64,000 nucleotides of DNA from positions 1,054,001-1,118,000 of the forward strand of contig OX365929.1 of assembly GCA_947243795.1 (NCBI GenBank). The letters are read 5' to 3'. Origin of the DNA: Saccharomyces uvarum. Taxonomy: Eukaryota > Ascomycota > Saccharomycetes > Saccharomycetales > Saccharomycetaceae. This document shows positions 1 to 10,268 of the stretch, piece by piece. The first letter of the stretch is position 1. Each line of letters starts with the position of its first letter. The notes under the pieces are model-generated. The model saw nothing but the letters and a program-made list of their open reading frames with translations, had not been told where the DNA came from and searched no databases. A program made the position numbers and the translations under genes.

Positions 1-757
1 CTTGTATGAAGCAAGGGAACGTCCTTCAAGAACGTTTTCGTGGGTCGCGTTCTTTGTATCCCAAATCATTGTTGAAATTCCATGGAATATTTTAGCAGGT
101 ACAATTGCCTATTGTATTTACTATTACGCAGTTGGATTTTATTCAAACGCCTCAGCTGCTGACCAACTTCACGAGAGAGGTGCTTTGTTTTGGTTGTTTT
201 CTATTGCTTTTTACGTATACATTGGTTCTATGGGTTTGTTAGTGATTTCCTTCAATGAAGTTGCTGAAACAGCAGCTCATATGGGGTCACTTTTGTTCAC
301 AATGGCATTGTCGTTCTGTGGTGTTATGGCTACTCCTAGCGCTATGCCAAGATTTTGGATCTTTATGTATAGAGTATCACCGCTGACCTATCTGATCGAT
401 GCATTATTAGCCGTTGGTGTGGCTAATGTCAACGTTAAATGTGCAAATTATGAAATGGTTAAATTTACCCCACCTTCCGGAAGTACCTGCGGCGAGTATA
501 TGGCACCATATATCAAAATGGCTGGGACAGGTTATTTGGGCGACCCATCTGCGACTGACGAATGTAGTTTCTGTTCCGTCTCTACCACTAACGTTTTCCT
601 AGCTTCAGTCAGCTCACACTATTATAGAAGATGGAGAAATTATGGTATTTTTATTTGTTACATTGTTTTCGACTATGTCGCCGCAACATTTTTATACTGG
701 TTAGCAAGAGTCCCTAAGAATAGCAAAAAAATTTCTGAGAAGCCTACCAAAAAATAG
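1..757 (+). CDS. PDR15: PDR15, 3' end (pleiotropic drug resistance ABC transporter)
   Basis: The reading frame is open from the window edge and ends at a TAG at 755-757, giving the last 251 residues of a full-size ABCG/PDR transporter. Visible are hydrophobic helices of the second ABC2 membrane domain, a large extracellular loop with spaced cysteines (around residues 145-192 of the fragment) typical of PDR proteins, a last helix ending LYWLARVP, and a lysine-rich tail. The family exports hydrophobic drugs from the plasma membrane using ATP. Paralogues such as PDR5 have very similar ends, so the assignment to PDR15 rests on the neighbour: TRS120 follows in convergent orientation, as at YDR406W-YDR407C. 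The nucleotide-binding domains lie outside the window. Confidence 0.9.
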   Translation, partial: LYEARERPSRTFSWVAFFVSQIIVEIPWNILAGTIAYCIYYYAVGFYSNASAADQLHERGALFWLFSIAFYVYIGSMGLLVISFNEVAETAAHMGSLLFTMALSFCGVMATPSAMPRFWIFMYRVSPLTYLIDALLAVGVANVNVKCANYEMVKFTPPSGSTCGEYMAPYIKMAGTGYLGDPSATDECSFCSVSTTNVFLASVSSHYYRRWRNYGIFICYIVFDYVAATFLYWLARVPKNSKKISEKPTKK

Positions 758-1021
758 CATACTTTTCATACTCTTCACTTTTTCCAGTTTCGGAAAACCA
801 CTTAATCTTTTATATATTTTTATATTACATTTCCTCTGATAGTTTAAATTTTTTTTTATATCGAATAGATAGTATGCCGTCTTTCTTTGGACCAAAAGCC
901 GGGAAACACTCAGTGTAAACATTGCCTCCCTTCCTCTCAAAAAGTATAAACTAATCTGAACTTTTAGTTATATTTAATATGTTTGGTCTATATTCTATAT
1001 CGTTAAAGTTATTTCTTCAAG
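758..1021. other. PDR15-TRS120 convergent intergenic region
   Basis: This AT-rich spacer between two converging genes holds T-rich tracts and TATATA-like elements around 810-860 that suit polyadenylation signals for both genes. I see no RNA gene and no convincing ORF in it. Confidence 0.4.
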
Positions 1022-4000
1022 CTAAATGACGGACAAAACCACTCTTTCGGAATCGAATTGAATGATTCCGTCCTGGTTGTTCGACTTAGAAATGCAAACG
1101 CCGAACTCGTACTGGCCTCTTTCAATTGGAATAATTTCTAAGTTGACCACTGAAGCCTTAGTTGTAGTAATTGACTTGGTTAGCGAACCATTATACAAAA
1201 TTCTTCTGTTTGATCTTGGTAACAGCTTTGATGTCTTTCTATCAAAAATCACAACATCCAAAAAGTTTATAGCGGAATTTTGTTTTCTTCTACATGTGCT
1301 AGTTGGCTCAGCCAATATCTTCAAGTTGGTTCTTTCACCAACTTTGACTTCTGGATTATCAATCAATAGTTGTACTCCAAAAAACAATTTTCCAGTGTAT
1401 ATCGTGGACACCATCTTAAGATCGAACTTCTCTATAAACTTATTGAAATCTACCGAGCCCGTTACAGATTGATCTGTAGTTAGTTTCCAATTACATTTAA
1501 GCTTTGAAATAATATGTTCACGGCACCAAAATTTCTGTCTCATTTCAATAGTCTGTTCCTCGTTCATACCACTTTGTATGAATTGTCTCCCTTGATATAT
1601 CCTCGGTATAGGCATACTTTCAAAATTGTGTTTTTTATAATCAATTTTTCTTATAGGAACAATAATCCTTGAGGTATGGTTGGCTTCTACATGATATTCA
1701 TTACTGGTAAAATCTTCAAATTGAACATTTAACTTAATACCGTCTATCCAAGAATTCCTGAAGTCTAATAATAACAATATGAAATCTCTAGGATGGAGGT
1801 CAGTGTTATTGCGTGTTTGGTTCATTATGCACTTAATCCAATCCACATTTTCAACTTCTGAACCAAAGAACTCATTCAATGGGATAATGTCCATACTTGG
1901 TACCTCAATGGTTCTTCTTAATGTTACCTCATAGGGTATTGATAGCTTTTTCAAATAAATACAGGATTTGTCAGCGGCATTTACGCCATATTCAATCAAC
2001 AGGTCAAATCCAGTAAAATTAAACGGTACAGCTGTATTATCCAACTCTAAGTCAAAAGTAATAGTTTCATTTGGTTTAATAACCTCCGGTGTTTTAACAA
2101 TTCGTATGCAAGATTTAGACAGCCAATCTAGCTGTTTTTCCATGATGTATAAATCATCAGGTGGCATCTTCTTCCAATAATCAGGCTTCAACAGTTGTTC
2201 AATATTATTTATTGGTATGATTCTGATATGATTTATCTCACAGCTTAGTGATTTGTTTCTCACCGTTATGTGGAAACCAGTTTTGGTACCATCCAACATC
2301 ATCCATGAATTCTTTGTCATTTTAGAAGTGCTCAATAACTCTAGTTGTGGTTGTTCTGGCAGAATCTTAATCCTCACCTTACTGTATATGCACCTATTGT
2401 TCTCAACGTCTTCTTCAGATTGGTTTGATTTCTTTGAGCCTTTTATGATATTGAATTGTTGAGGAGGTAGTTGTAAAACAGATATATTTAACGACGTTAC
2501 TTCATATATTTTTTGGTATGTTGGTTTTTTTATTATTAAAGGCAGCGTTATTGATCTCATTGATTCAGCCTTAACGATATATGGTCCCGAATAGGTCAGT
2601 GCCTTTTCGTCAATTTCACAAAATTCCGATATATCTTTATCGAGTTGAATATTGTCGATTGTAATATCAAATTTGAAGGGATTTTGTACTCTGCAAGTAA
2701 ATTCTGCTTTATCTCCAACTATAAATACCAAAATAGGATATTTATCATTGTCATTCAAAATAGATGAAGTTACTTGAACTTGTTTGAACGGATTGAAAAC
2801 TTCCTGTGGATCAATATCCTGTGAATTTTGCTTGTCTTTCGAATTTTTTAGGCTGCTTATGTCCGATTCCAATGGAATTTCATTAGAGATAGGGTCGCTA
2901 TCCAGTATTCTATTTATAACAATTTCCCTCAAGAGAAAAGGATCCCAATAACGTGTAGTAGATTCGTTTGTAATTGAAGGCTCGATGTATTCCTTCAAAA
3001 GTATTTCTTGTTCAGGGCGGCTTAATAAATGCGTATATCTGGTGACCAGTATGGAGCTAAATTTGGCGACATATTCAAAATCATCAATCTTTCGTGAAAC
3101 TTTGATGCAGAGTTGTAGAATCTTTTTCTGTAAAATCAACCAAGTAAATTGAGACGCGTCATCTACATTGTTTTCAGGTCGCCTTTCGTCAATATTGAAT
3201 AGTTCAACAATCGTATCAAGTAACGACCTGTAGTCAGGGTGCCATGCTATTTTATTCGTAGTCGCCAAAAGGGCCACCATTAATAACCGCAATACAAACA
3301 ACTGCTTTCTTTCATATCCTAAAAGGCGGTAGACTTCGGCCATTGTTGCGTAGATATTTACTTGCGCTTCAACTTGCATTTCCTTCAATTGTAATTCAAA
3401 AAGCTTATTGGTGTAAAAATAGATTTCAAATCTTGGAAATACTGAATTCTTAGGAATATCTAACACAGCTGTGTCATGCTTTTTAACAATGGCATCTAAA
3501 ACACCTTTTGAAAATTCTGAACTTTTATAGCACGAGGTCATAAAGGTCAAAGTCTTTAGCAAGGACTCACAATAAACTACTTGTGGAGCATATTCACTAT
3601 TATGCATTAAGCTTAAATCGAAGTAGTAGATGACTTTATCAGAGATGCTTTTGATCAATAACGGGAGGTTGACATTCTCAACATCGATATTTAGTGTTGG
3701 TGCAGACAAAGAAATCATTGAATTTCTAGGAGATTGCATAGCCGCGATTGATATGCTGTTTCTTGGCGTGCTCGTTGCGGTTGTTGTAGTGGCCGATGTC
3801 TTGGTATTAGAGTCTACTGGAGAGACGTTTGTTGAACCGGCCTCGATATTGAGTTTTTCCACAGGGCAGATCAGGTTTACAATTTGTGGAATCTGATATG
3901 TCAAATCGAGGTAAGACAGAAGGAAAAAGCAAATGGAGATACCATCGAGAGCAGAACCCAACCACAGGTAGTCGCGTACCTTGTACAAAGTTGTAATTGC

Positions 4001-4894
4001 TTCGGTAAAGCTGTTTAGCGCATCGACGTATCGTCCCGCTATCAATTGGAAATTCCCCAATATTTTCAGTTGCCTGCCTAGTGACTTTTGTTGGGCTCTA
4101 TTTTCAGAACCGGAAAGCGTGGTAGCTAGCTTTAAAGAAGCGGATCTCTTTAGACTGTTGGTGGTCATTTCAAAAGAAGATAATCTTTTGGAAGCGGTAG
4201 CAGCTGCGTTTGTCTTTGATGAACTAGAGACGGAGGATTGCGCAGCCGCCATAGATGCGGTGGATAGCGAAGATGCGTAGCTATTCTGCCTTATCAGCGT
4301 TGTTTTCAGTACCGAGTTCCCGGCGATTGCACCCGGTGATCTCAAAGTGACATGCTTGTATGAAGAATAATAATTGCTCAATGCGATCAGAAAGTTTCTT
4401 GCTATGTCGCACATAATCGTCTCTACACTTTTCTTCATATCTGGTGCGGACGTGAATGCATTTTCGATAGCATCTATGCTTTGCATAAACTCTGTAGTGA
4501 GTGAAGCTGAAGTGTATATTAAATTGGGTGAAATCAAAGTTGGGTATTTTTCCTTCATGAAGTTTAAATTGGTAGAGGGGTCACTGGAATCGTTCACCAG
4601 GCCAATGATGACAAAGGTTTTCCTAAACGGCTCGAAATCATAGAGAAACAATTCCAAGGCATCGTCATGATCTATGGTCAAGAACTCGAAAAATAGCCTC
4701 CCGTGTGGGAACCCCTGCGGCGTGAATATTGGACTGTCAATGGGAGTCACATCGGATAGGTGAATTTCGTTGAATTCGGACAGGCTCTGTACCGCATCGT
4801 TAAACTCGTTTCGCTTCCAGTGGCCAACCGGTATTACCAAAGTTCTAATTTTAGACGGACCAACATAACTTGGGAAATGCTTGAGAACGTTCAT
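1022..4894 (-). CDS. TRS120: TRS120, TRAPPII complex subunit
   Basis: A 1290-residue protein starting at the ATG whose complement ends at 4894. Its N-terminus (MNVLKHFPSYVGPSKIR) and length match Trs120, usually 1289 residues. Trs120 is a large subunit specific to TRAPPII, the guanine nucleotide exchange factor acting on Ypt31/32 at the late Golgi. The N-terminal half looks helical and includes low-complexity Ser/Thr/Ala stretches (about residues 205-265 and 355-395). The C-terminal half is rich in beta strands, as expected of the Ig-like domains in this family. It is convergent with PDR15 and lies about 275 bp downstream of ADE8. No break is seen. Confidence 0.95.
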   Translation of the reverse strand: MNVLKHFPSYVGPSKIRTLVIPVGHWKRNEFNDAVQSLSEFNEIHLSDVTPIDSPIFTPQGFPHGRLFFEFLTIDHDDALELFLYDFEPFRKTFVIIGLVNDSSDPSTNLNFMKEKYPTLISPNLIYTSASLTTEFMQSIDAIENAFTSAPDMKKSVETIMCDIARNFLIALSNYYSSYKHVTLRSPGAIAGNSVLKTTLIRQNSYASSLSTASMAAAQSSVSSSSKTNAAATASKRLSSFEMTTNSLKRSASLKLATTLSGSENRAQQKSLGRQLKILGNFQLIAGRYVDALNSFTEAITTLYKVRDYLWLGSALDGISICFFLLSYLDLTYQIPQIVNLICPVEKLNIEAGSTNVSPVDSNTKTSATTTTATSTPRNSISIAAMQSPRNSMISLSAPTLNIDVENVNLPLLIKSISDKVIYYFDLSLMHNSEYAPQVVYCESLLKTLTFMTSCYKSSEFSKGVLDAIVKKHDTAVLDIPKNSVFPRFEIYFYTNKLFELQLKEMQVEAQVNIYATMAEVYRLLGYERKQLFVLRLLMVALLATTNKIAWHPDYRSLLDTIVELFNIDERRPENNVDDASQFTWLILQKKILQLCIKVSRKIDDFEYVAKFSSILVTRYTHLLSRPEQEILLKEYIEPSITNESTTRYWDPFLLREIVINRILDSDPISNEIPLESDISSLKNSKDKQNSQDIDPQEVFNPFKQVQVTSSILNDNDKYPILVFIVGDKAEFTCRVQNPFKFDITIDNIQLDKDISEFCEIDEKALTYSGPYIVKAESMRSITLPLIIKKPTYQKIYEVTSLNISVLQLPPQQFNIIKGSKKSNQSEEDVENNRCIYSKVRIKILPEQPQLELLSTSKMTKNSWMMLDGTKTGFHITVRNKSLSCEINHIRIIPINNIEQLLKPDYWKKMPPDDLYIMEKQLDWLSKSCIRIVKTPEVIKPNETITFDLELDNTAVPFNFTGFDLLIEYGVNAADKSCIYLKKLSIPYEVTLRRTIEVPSMDIIPLNEFFGSEVENVDWIKCIMNQTRNNTDLHPRDFILLLLDFRNSWIDGIKLNVQFEDFTSNEYHVEANHTSRIIVPIRKIDYKKHNFESMPIPRIYQGRQFIQSGMNEEQTIEMRQKFWCREHIISKLKCNWKLTTDQSVTGSVDFNKFIEKFDLKMVSTIYTGKLFFGVQLLIDNPEVKVGERTNLKILAEPTSTCRRKQNSAINFLDVVIFDRKTSKLLPRSNRRILYNGSLTKSITTTKASVVNLEIIPIERGQYEFGVCISKSNNQDGIIQFDSERVVLSVI

Positions 4895-5015
4895 GGTTTT
4901 TTCTCCCCTTTAAAGGACTATGCGACACACCGTAACTAGCTGTATCTAAAACTGTTTGAATGCCCAGATCAATTGTATTTCTGTGACAACACTTAATCGT
5001 CTACATATACACATT

Positions 5016-5033
5016 TATATATATATATATATA
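5016..5033. repeat. (TA)n microsatellite upstream of TRS120
   Basis: A short uninterrupted run of alternating TA lies in the 275-bp spacer between the TRS120 start and the ADE8 stop. It may serve as part of the TRS120 promoter or the ADE8 terminator (inference). Confidence 0.6.
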
Positions 5034-5169
5034 CACAGTAATTCGAAACCTTTAAGATCTTCGTCACAATTCATGTATCATGATTTACGACGCGGGAAGT
5101 TTCGCGCCCTACTAGAAGAATGCTACACGTAACGAAGACTACGTAAAACGCATACAGCCTGCTCTATTC

Positions 5170-5814
5170 TCACTTGTGGAGCTGCTGCAAGACCTTTTGG
5201 GTAGCGTCCACGATGGCGACGTGCTCAGCAGCATGCACTCTCTGCTCGTACTGCTCCAGCGTCTCCTCGCCCGGGGTGATTTCGAGCTGTTTCACCACCA
5301 ATGGCTCACCCTTGTCGACCTCCTCAATGACGTAGTGAACCATGCATCCGGCCATCAAGGGCTTGTTGTCGTCCTGGCATTTCTGCCATGCCATCTCGAT
5401 GGCGTGCGTGGTGCCGTCGAAACAGCCCGGCAGGGCTGGATGCAGATTCAAAATCGGCACGGATTGCAGTTGGCTCAGAAAGGTGGACCCGAGGATCAAC
5501 AGCCAGCCCGCACAAATGACTATATCCGGCTTGTCCTCGAGGACCAACTGCGCAAGATCGTTCTCAAACTGCGTTCTCGCCTTGGCCCTTGCAGCCTTGT
5601 CCTCCTTCGGAATGGCTTTCGTGTATGGATACAGCGAGTGGACCTTAGTGGGGATGCCGTTGTCTGCCGCCCTGGTCAGCCCGTATGCGTTCTTACTGGA
5701 AGATATGACCGAGGCAATGTGGGCATCGTCGCCCAATTGGCCTTGCTTCTGGGCATCGATCAGGGCCTGCAAGTTGGAACCGGAGCCCGATATCAATACG
5801 ACAATCCTGGCCAT
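5170..5814 (-). CDS. ADE8: ADE8, phosphoribosylglycinamide formyltransferase
   Basis: The 214-residue product has the usual length of yeast Ade8, the monofunctional GAR transformylase (PurN fold). It transfers a formyl group from 10-formyl-tetrahydrofolate to glycinamide ribonucleotide in purine synthesis. Visible family motifs are the phosphate-binding start (VVLISGSGSNLQAL, residues 5-18), the catalytic region LNLHPALPG around residue 121, and the VHYVIEEVDKGEP segment with the conserved Asp. The start ATG ends at 5814. The GC content is higher than in neighbours, which produces long shadow frames on the other strand. Three TGACTC motifs upstream fit Bas1/Bas2 and Gcn4 control. Identity to S. 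cerevisiae Ade8 is about 90% by eye. Confidence 0.97.
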   Translation of the reverse strand: MARIVVLISGSGSNLQALIDAQKQGQLGDDAHIASVISSSKNAYGLTRAADNGIPTKVHSLYPYTKAIPKEDKAARAKARTQFENDLAQLVLEDKPDIVICAGWLLILGSTFLSQLQSVPILNLHPALPGCFDGTTHAIEMAWQKCQDDNKPLMAGCMVHYVIEEVDKGEPLVVKQLEITPGEETLEQYEQRVHAAEHVAIVDATQKVLQQLHK

Positions 5815-6349
5815 GCTTTTGAGAGTTAGTGCTGTTTCTTGTGTCTATCCTGTGCTTGCTGCAGATCAAACTGCCGAACCGTATGGCCGCCACATCTACC
5901 CAGCTACATAAAAGTATCGTTCTCTTTGCTGAAGACTCTTTATATCTTTCCTCTTGCTGCAATAAAAGACCGAGTCAGAGTCACTAGTTACGAGTCACCC
6001 GTTCGAGTCCCCACAGACGCCATTTTCAAGCGAAGCTTCTCTCCAAAATATAATGATGGTACACTGGACTGCAACGACGACTGACAAGTGAAGTGGGAGC
6101 TGTCTGCTCTTTCAAGTCGGTGCTTCCTTTATCGGTGAGAGCCAGTGTCTCTTGTACTTAACGGTGCCTGCCGCAACTTGGCTGCCTAGTGGCATGTCGC
6201 ACCCAGTCACCGCACCAGAGACAGCCTGAAAAGTGTATCATCTTGAACATGAACACGAAATAGTGAGGTGATCTTGTTTATGCATCCGGTTAAGAGGACC
6301 CAAGTCGAGTGTCCCATATTCTCCCTTGGAAAAGCAACGCAACGCTTCA
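5815..6349. other. ADE8-SIZ1 divergent promoter region
   Basis: This 535-bp divergent spacer contains three GAGTCA (TGACTC on the minus strand) motifs, described separately, about 160-185 bp upstream of ADE8. A GTTCGAGTCC string near 6000 resembles a tRNA B box, but no tRNA fold surrounds it. No other gene is seen. Confidence 0.5.
5972..5997 (-). promoter_or_regulatory. Cluster of three Bas1/Gcn4-type TGACTC sites
   Basis: GAGTCA occurs at 5972-5977, 5978-5983 and 5992-5997, reading TGACTC on the ADE8 strand. Bas1/Bas2 and Gcn4 both bind this core, and purine genes are classic targets. The first two copies are directly adjacent and the third is 8 bp further. Use by ADE8 is inference. The sites also lie about 350 bp upstream of SIZ1. 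Confidence 0.7.
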
Positions 6350-7889
6350 ATGATACATCTAGAGGACTATTGGGATGATGAGACCCCTGGGCCTGATAGA
6401 GAACCAACCAACGAGTTGAGAAATGAGGTGGAGGAAACCATTACGCAGATGGAACTGCTCAAAGTGTCCGAACTGAAGGACATTTGCAGGTCTGTATCCT
6501 TCCCCGTTTCCGGTAGAAAGGCCGTCTTGCAGGATCTTATTAGAAATTTCCTGCAGAACGCTATCGTAGTGGGCAAGTCAGATCCTTATAGAGTCCAAGC
6601 CGTTAAATTCCTGATAGAACGCATCAGGAAAAACGAGCCTTTGCCCGTTTACAAAGATCTTTGGAATACCCTAAGGAAGGGCACCCCAGTGAGTGCCATT
6701 ACTGTCCGTTCCATGGACGGACCTTCCACCGCACAACAGCAATCATCTGCAGTTATAAGACAGTCTCCCACGCATCGACGGACAACTTCCAGTACAGCTG
6801 CTGCGTCTCGTGCGCCTCCTGCGAACTCTAAGGTTACTCCTTCCTCTTCTTCCCCGGTACCGACCATCCATTTCAAAGAATCGCCATTCTACAAGATACA
6901 AAGACTAATTCCTGAGCTGGTAATGAAAGTCGAAGTTACCGGTGGTAGAGGTATGTGTTCTGCGAAATTCAAACTATGCAAGGCGGACCATGATTTGTTG
7001 ACAAGCCCAGAGAGTAAGTATAAACTGTATTTGTTTTCTGGGATGATAAATCCACTGGGCTCTCGAGGTAACGAACCCATTCAATTTCCCTTTCCCAACG
7101 AATTGAGGTTCAATAATGTTCAAATCAAAGATAACATAAGAGGCTTCAAAAGTAAGCCAGGTACGGCCAAGCCAGCAGATTTGACTCCTCATCTAAAGCC
7201 TTACACTCAGCAAAATAATATAGAGCTGATTTACGCCTTTACCACGAGGGAATACAAATTATTTGGTTATATCGTGGAAATGATCACTCCAGAACAACTT
7301 CTAGAGAAAGTTTTGCAAAATCCAAAGATTATTAAACAAGCCACGTTGCTTTATTTGAAAAAAACATTCAAAGAAGATGAGGAAATGGGGCTTACGACCA
7401 CATCCACAATCATGAGTTTGCAATGCCCAATCTCGTACACCAGAATGAAATACCCTTCAAAATCGATAAACTGCAAGCACTTGCAATGCTTTGATGCATT
7501 ATGGTTTCTCCATTCTCAACTACAAATCCCTACATGGCAATGTCCCGTATGTCAAATCGAAATAGCTTTGGAAAACTTGGCAATTTCTGAATTTGTCGAT
7601 GACATTTTGCGAAGTTGTGAGGGCAACGTTGAACAGGTGGAACTAACCTCCGATGGAAAATGGACGGCCATTCTAGAAGATGACGACGATGACGATAGTG
7701 ACGGCGATGGTGGCGATAGAAACGTTTCCAGCTCGAAGAAAGATACTTCCGTGTCTAACCATCCTTCAGTTTCTTCACATTCCAACGAACCTATTGTGAT
7801 ATCCCTTGACAGTGATGATGACGAAATCAATACTCATGTGAATAATACCAATAATGACAATAACAAAGATTGTAGTAATAACAACAATA

Positions 7890-7952
<63 letters not shown>

Positions 7953-9004
7953 TTAATAACATTAATAACAATAATGATAATAACAGTAACAATAACAACG
8001 GCAACAACGAAGATGATGATGATGACCAACTTATAGCAGATATAGCCAGCAATCACGCTGAAAGTGGCAATACAAATACGCCAGCTGATAAAAGTACAGC
8101 TGCAACGTCACAGACTCTGGATCCTAAAATGTACAACCCCAATGTCTTAGAAACAACAACTCCAACAACAAACAGATGTGTCCCTGAGTATGCCGAAAAC
8201 AGTTCCAATTATATTGGTAGACAGTTACCGAATATTCTAGGCAAGACGCCTTTAAATGCTTCTGGAGTTGGCAATTCATTACATTTGATCTCTCCAAATG
8301 TTAGTTTATCGTCTCCAACGCCTAGAAATGCAACTACAAATATAAATTCAAGTACTTTTAGTACACCACCAGTACTAAGGATGAGTTCCCTGGATCCCGG
8401 TGGATCTAGAGCCACAAGCCACGCAACAATAAGGCCTTCTATGAGTACAACATATCCTATCACATCTACCACTAATCGATTAAATCAGACTGAAGAATCT
8501 TTAGTCTACTCATCACGTGAGCAATACAGAGACATACCACTTCTTCCTGACGTACTTCCGACTTTCAATAACACACGTCCAAATGCTACCCAGTTTGCTA
8601 ATTCAACAGTATGTGGCGCTACCGTTTTTTCAAACAGCATGCTAAATCAGAGAAATAACTCTGTACCAATGGCAGATCTAAACGCAAGAAATGACGTACG
8701 ACAGATTTCGATGCCCATACTTCCAACCCTCCCCCCCAACATTTCAGCTCGATCCAACTCTAACAAGTTGGCACCCCCCTTACTAACCAATAATAGCATC
8801 ATTTCACATTCCAGTCCTCCCATTGGTGCAACTACACCGCTGCAGAGGTCTAAGCCCATAGTAAATCCATTCATTCCTAGAAGGCCATATGCTACCGTAT
8901 TGCCACAAAAAAGACAGCTTTCTAATGCATCAACAACATCAAACGGGCCCATAATGGGAACATGGAAAACACAGGATTATGAAAAAAAATCCAACAATGG
9001 TTAG
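6350..9004 (+). CDS. SIZ1: SIZ1, SUMO E3 ligase (PIAS family)
   Basis: I chose the ATG at 6350 (MIHLEDYWDDETPG), which matches the Siz1 start; the frame stays open a little further upstream but without an ATG. The product is 884 residues (S. cerevisiae 904). Siz1 passes SUMO from Ubc9 to PCNA, septins and others. Domains in order: SAP DNA-binding motif (about 34-68), PINIT domain (about 170-320), SP-RING (about 358-400, CPISYT...CKHLQCFD...CPVC), an acidic stretch, and a SUMO-interacting motif IVISLDSDDDE near 485. A long asparagine-rich tract from AAT repeats and a Ser/Thr/Asn-rich tail follow. The tail is strongly diverged from S. cerevisiae. Confidence 0.96.
7896..7951 (+). repeat. AAT trinucleotide run coding poly-Asn in SIZ1
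   Basis: An almost pure AAT run sits within a longer Asn-rich stretch (about 7840-8010). It encodes about 18 consecutive Asn residues. It also creates meaningless open frames in the other five frames. Confidence 0.85.
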
Positions 9005-9258
9005 AGAGCGACGAAAAAGGAACGATTGATGCTGGATTCCCTGTTCGTAGCTATGCATACAGATTTTCTATTTTCATTTTCTACAGGTATTACCGAAAAA
9101 GAATTCTCCGTTGTTCCCTCTCAGCCCTCACAAGTTTATCATTGTCTGTATCCTAGCATTTACGATTACATTTATATATATATATATATACATATACAAC
9201 AAAAATAGGTAACCCTTCAAGACTCGCTTCTTTAAGTCTGTAATACAGTGCACCATTG
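9005..9258. other. SIZ1-STE14 convergent intergenic region
   Basis: A 254-bp spacer between converging genes. It has a TA microsatellite at about 9170-9190, a plausible 3'-end signal for either gene. No gene is seen. Confidence 0.4.
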
Positions 9259-9984
9259 TTATGATACAAATGGAATTCCGACACCAACTTCCGTTTTGTA
9301 ATCTGCATAATCGGTTCCGAAGAACTCTATTAGGTATCTTTCCTCTACACGAATTCTGTCCTTGAAAAATTTCCAAAGCACAATAATAAAAATAACCAGT
9401 GATATGGGATTTAGAAGAAGTAATTGAGTCCCGATGGCCCACCAAAAGAATCCAAAATAACTTGGATGTCTCGACCAGGAATATATGCCGGTTTTTACCA
9501 AGATATGATCAGTCTCTTTTTTAGTTTTCACAATGTGTGAAAACGAACGTCCTGCAGTATGCATGGCAACGGTTCTAACATATTGCCCCAAAATAATTAA
9601 AAGCAATCCCATTATAGTGCAGGCCTTGGTAATTCGAGAATGACTGAATGTTTTCATGTTAAAGCAAAAAACAGTCTCTATAAGACACTCTAGAATGGCG
9701 AAAGAATGAGCCGCCATGTAACTCTTCCCATTATTCAAAAGAAATGACTCTGAATGTACTTTAAGAGGGTTATATTTGGCTGTAATATAGTATTCCAGAA
9801 AATGAAATAGAGATAGGGCAATAATATAGAGGTTGAAATTCTTGAACCTAGCTTGTGGTAATAGACCTACGAATACGCCCAGCAGAATCCCCAATGTATA
9901 GGAGGTTTTGGTTACTTCGTGCAGCGAGTTGCGTTTAATGTCTGGATAATCACGTTCGTCATCATCTGGATGGTCTTGGGACAT
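9259..9984 (-). CDS. STE14: STE14, isoprenylcysteine carboxyl methyltransferase
   Basis: The open frame reaches 10107 but has no ATG there. The first ATG, complementary to 9982-9984, gives MSQDHPDDDERDYPDIKRN, matching the Ste14 start. The product is 241 residues (S. cerevisiae 239). Ste14 is an ER membrane enzyme that uses S-adenosylmethionine to methylate the prenylated cysteine of CaaX proteins such as Ras and a-factor, the last step after farnesylation and proteolysis. Several hydrophobic helices are visible. The conserved ICMT C-terminal core includes AGRSFSHIV and SWSRHPSYFGFFWWAIG, then a RVEERYL segment. It converges with SIZ1. Confidence 0.96.
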   Translation of the reverse strand: MSQDHPDDDERDYPDIKRNSLHEVTKTSYTLGILLGVFVGLLPQARFKNFNLYIIALSLFHFLEYYITAKYNPLKVHSESFLLNNGKSYMAAHSFAILECLIETVFCFNMKTFSHSRITKACTIMGLLLIILGQYVRTVAMHTAGRSFSHIVKTKKETDHILVKTGIYSWSRHPSYFGFFWWAIGTQLLLLNPISLVIFIIVLWKFFKDRIRVEERYLIEFFGTDYADYKTEVGVGIPFVS

Positions 9985-10268
9985 GCTGTGCTCAATGATC
10001 AGACGCACAGCAGAAAGGAAATGAAAAGACGGGAATGCAAGTTTTGTCCTGAGTCTTTCCGTGGTATGTTTTATATGATTTATTGAATCGAAGAATCGAA
10101 ATTTCAACGTAAGAAGAAGATCATGTAAAGAATTGTTTTACCTCGTGTACTCGTTGAGGGTGATGATTCGGTGTGATACGCCGTCGTCATGGTAACAAAG
10201 GATATTTCCGAAATTTTTTAATATATAATGGTGAAGTATAGAGGGATCAAAAAATAAATCTGTTATTG

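Noticed and set aside
5176-5829. 217-codon frame opposite ADE8, plus a 189-codon frame in another phase
   Set aside because: Shadow frames caused by the GC-rich coding sequence of ADE8; no family features.
6000-6016. GTTCGAGTCCCC, resembling a tRNA B box
   Set aside because: No A box or acceptor, anticodon or T-arm pairing around it.
7775-8056. Ile- or Leu-rich frames opposite the SIZ1 Asn tract
   Set aside because: Direct result of the AAT repeat read in other phases.
9985-10107. N-terminal extension of STE14
   Set aside because: No ATG at the open end, and the ATG at 9984 matches the known start.
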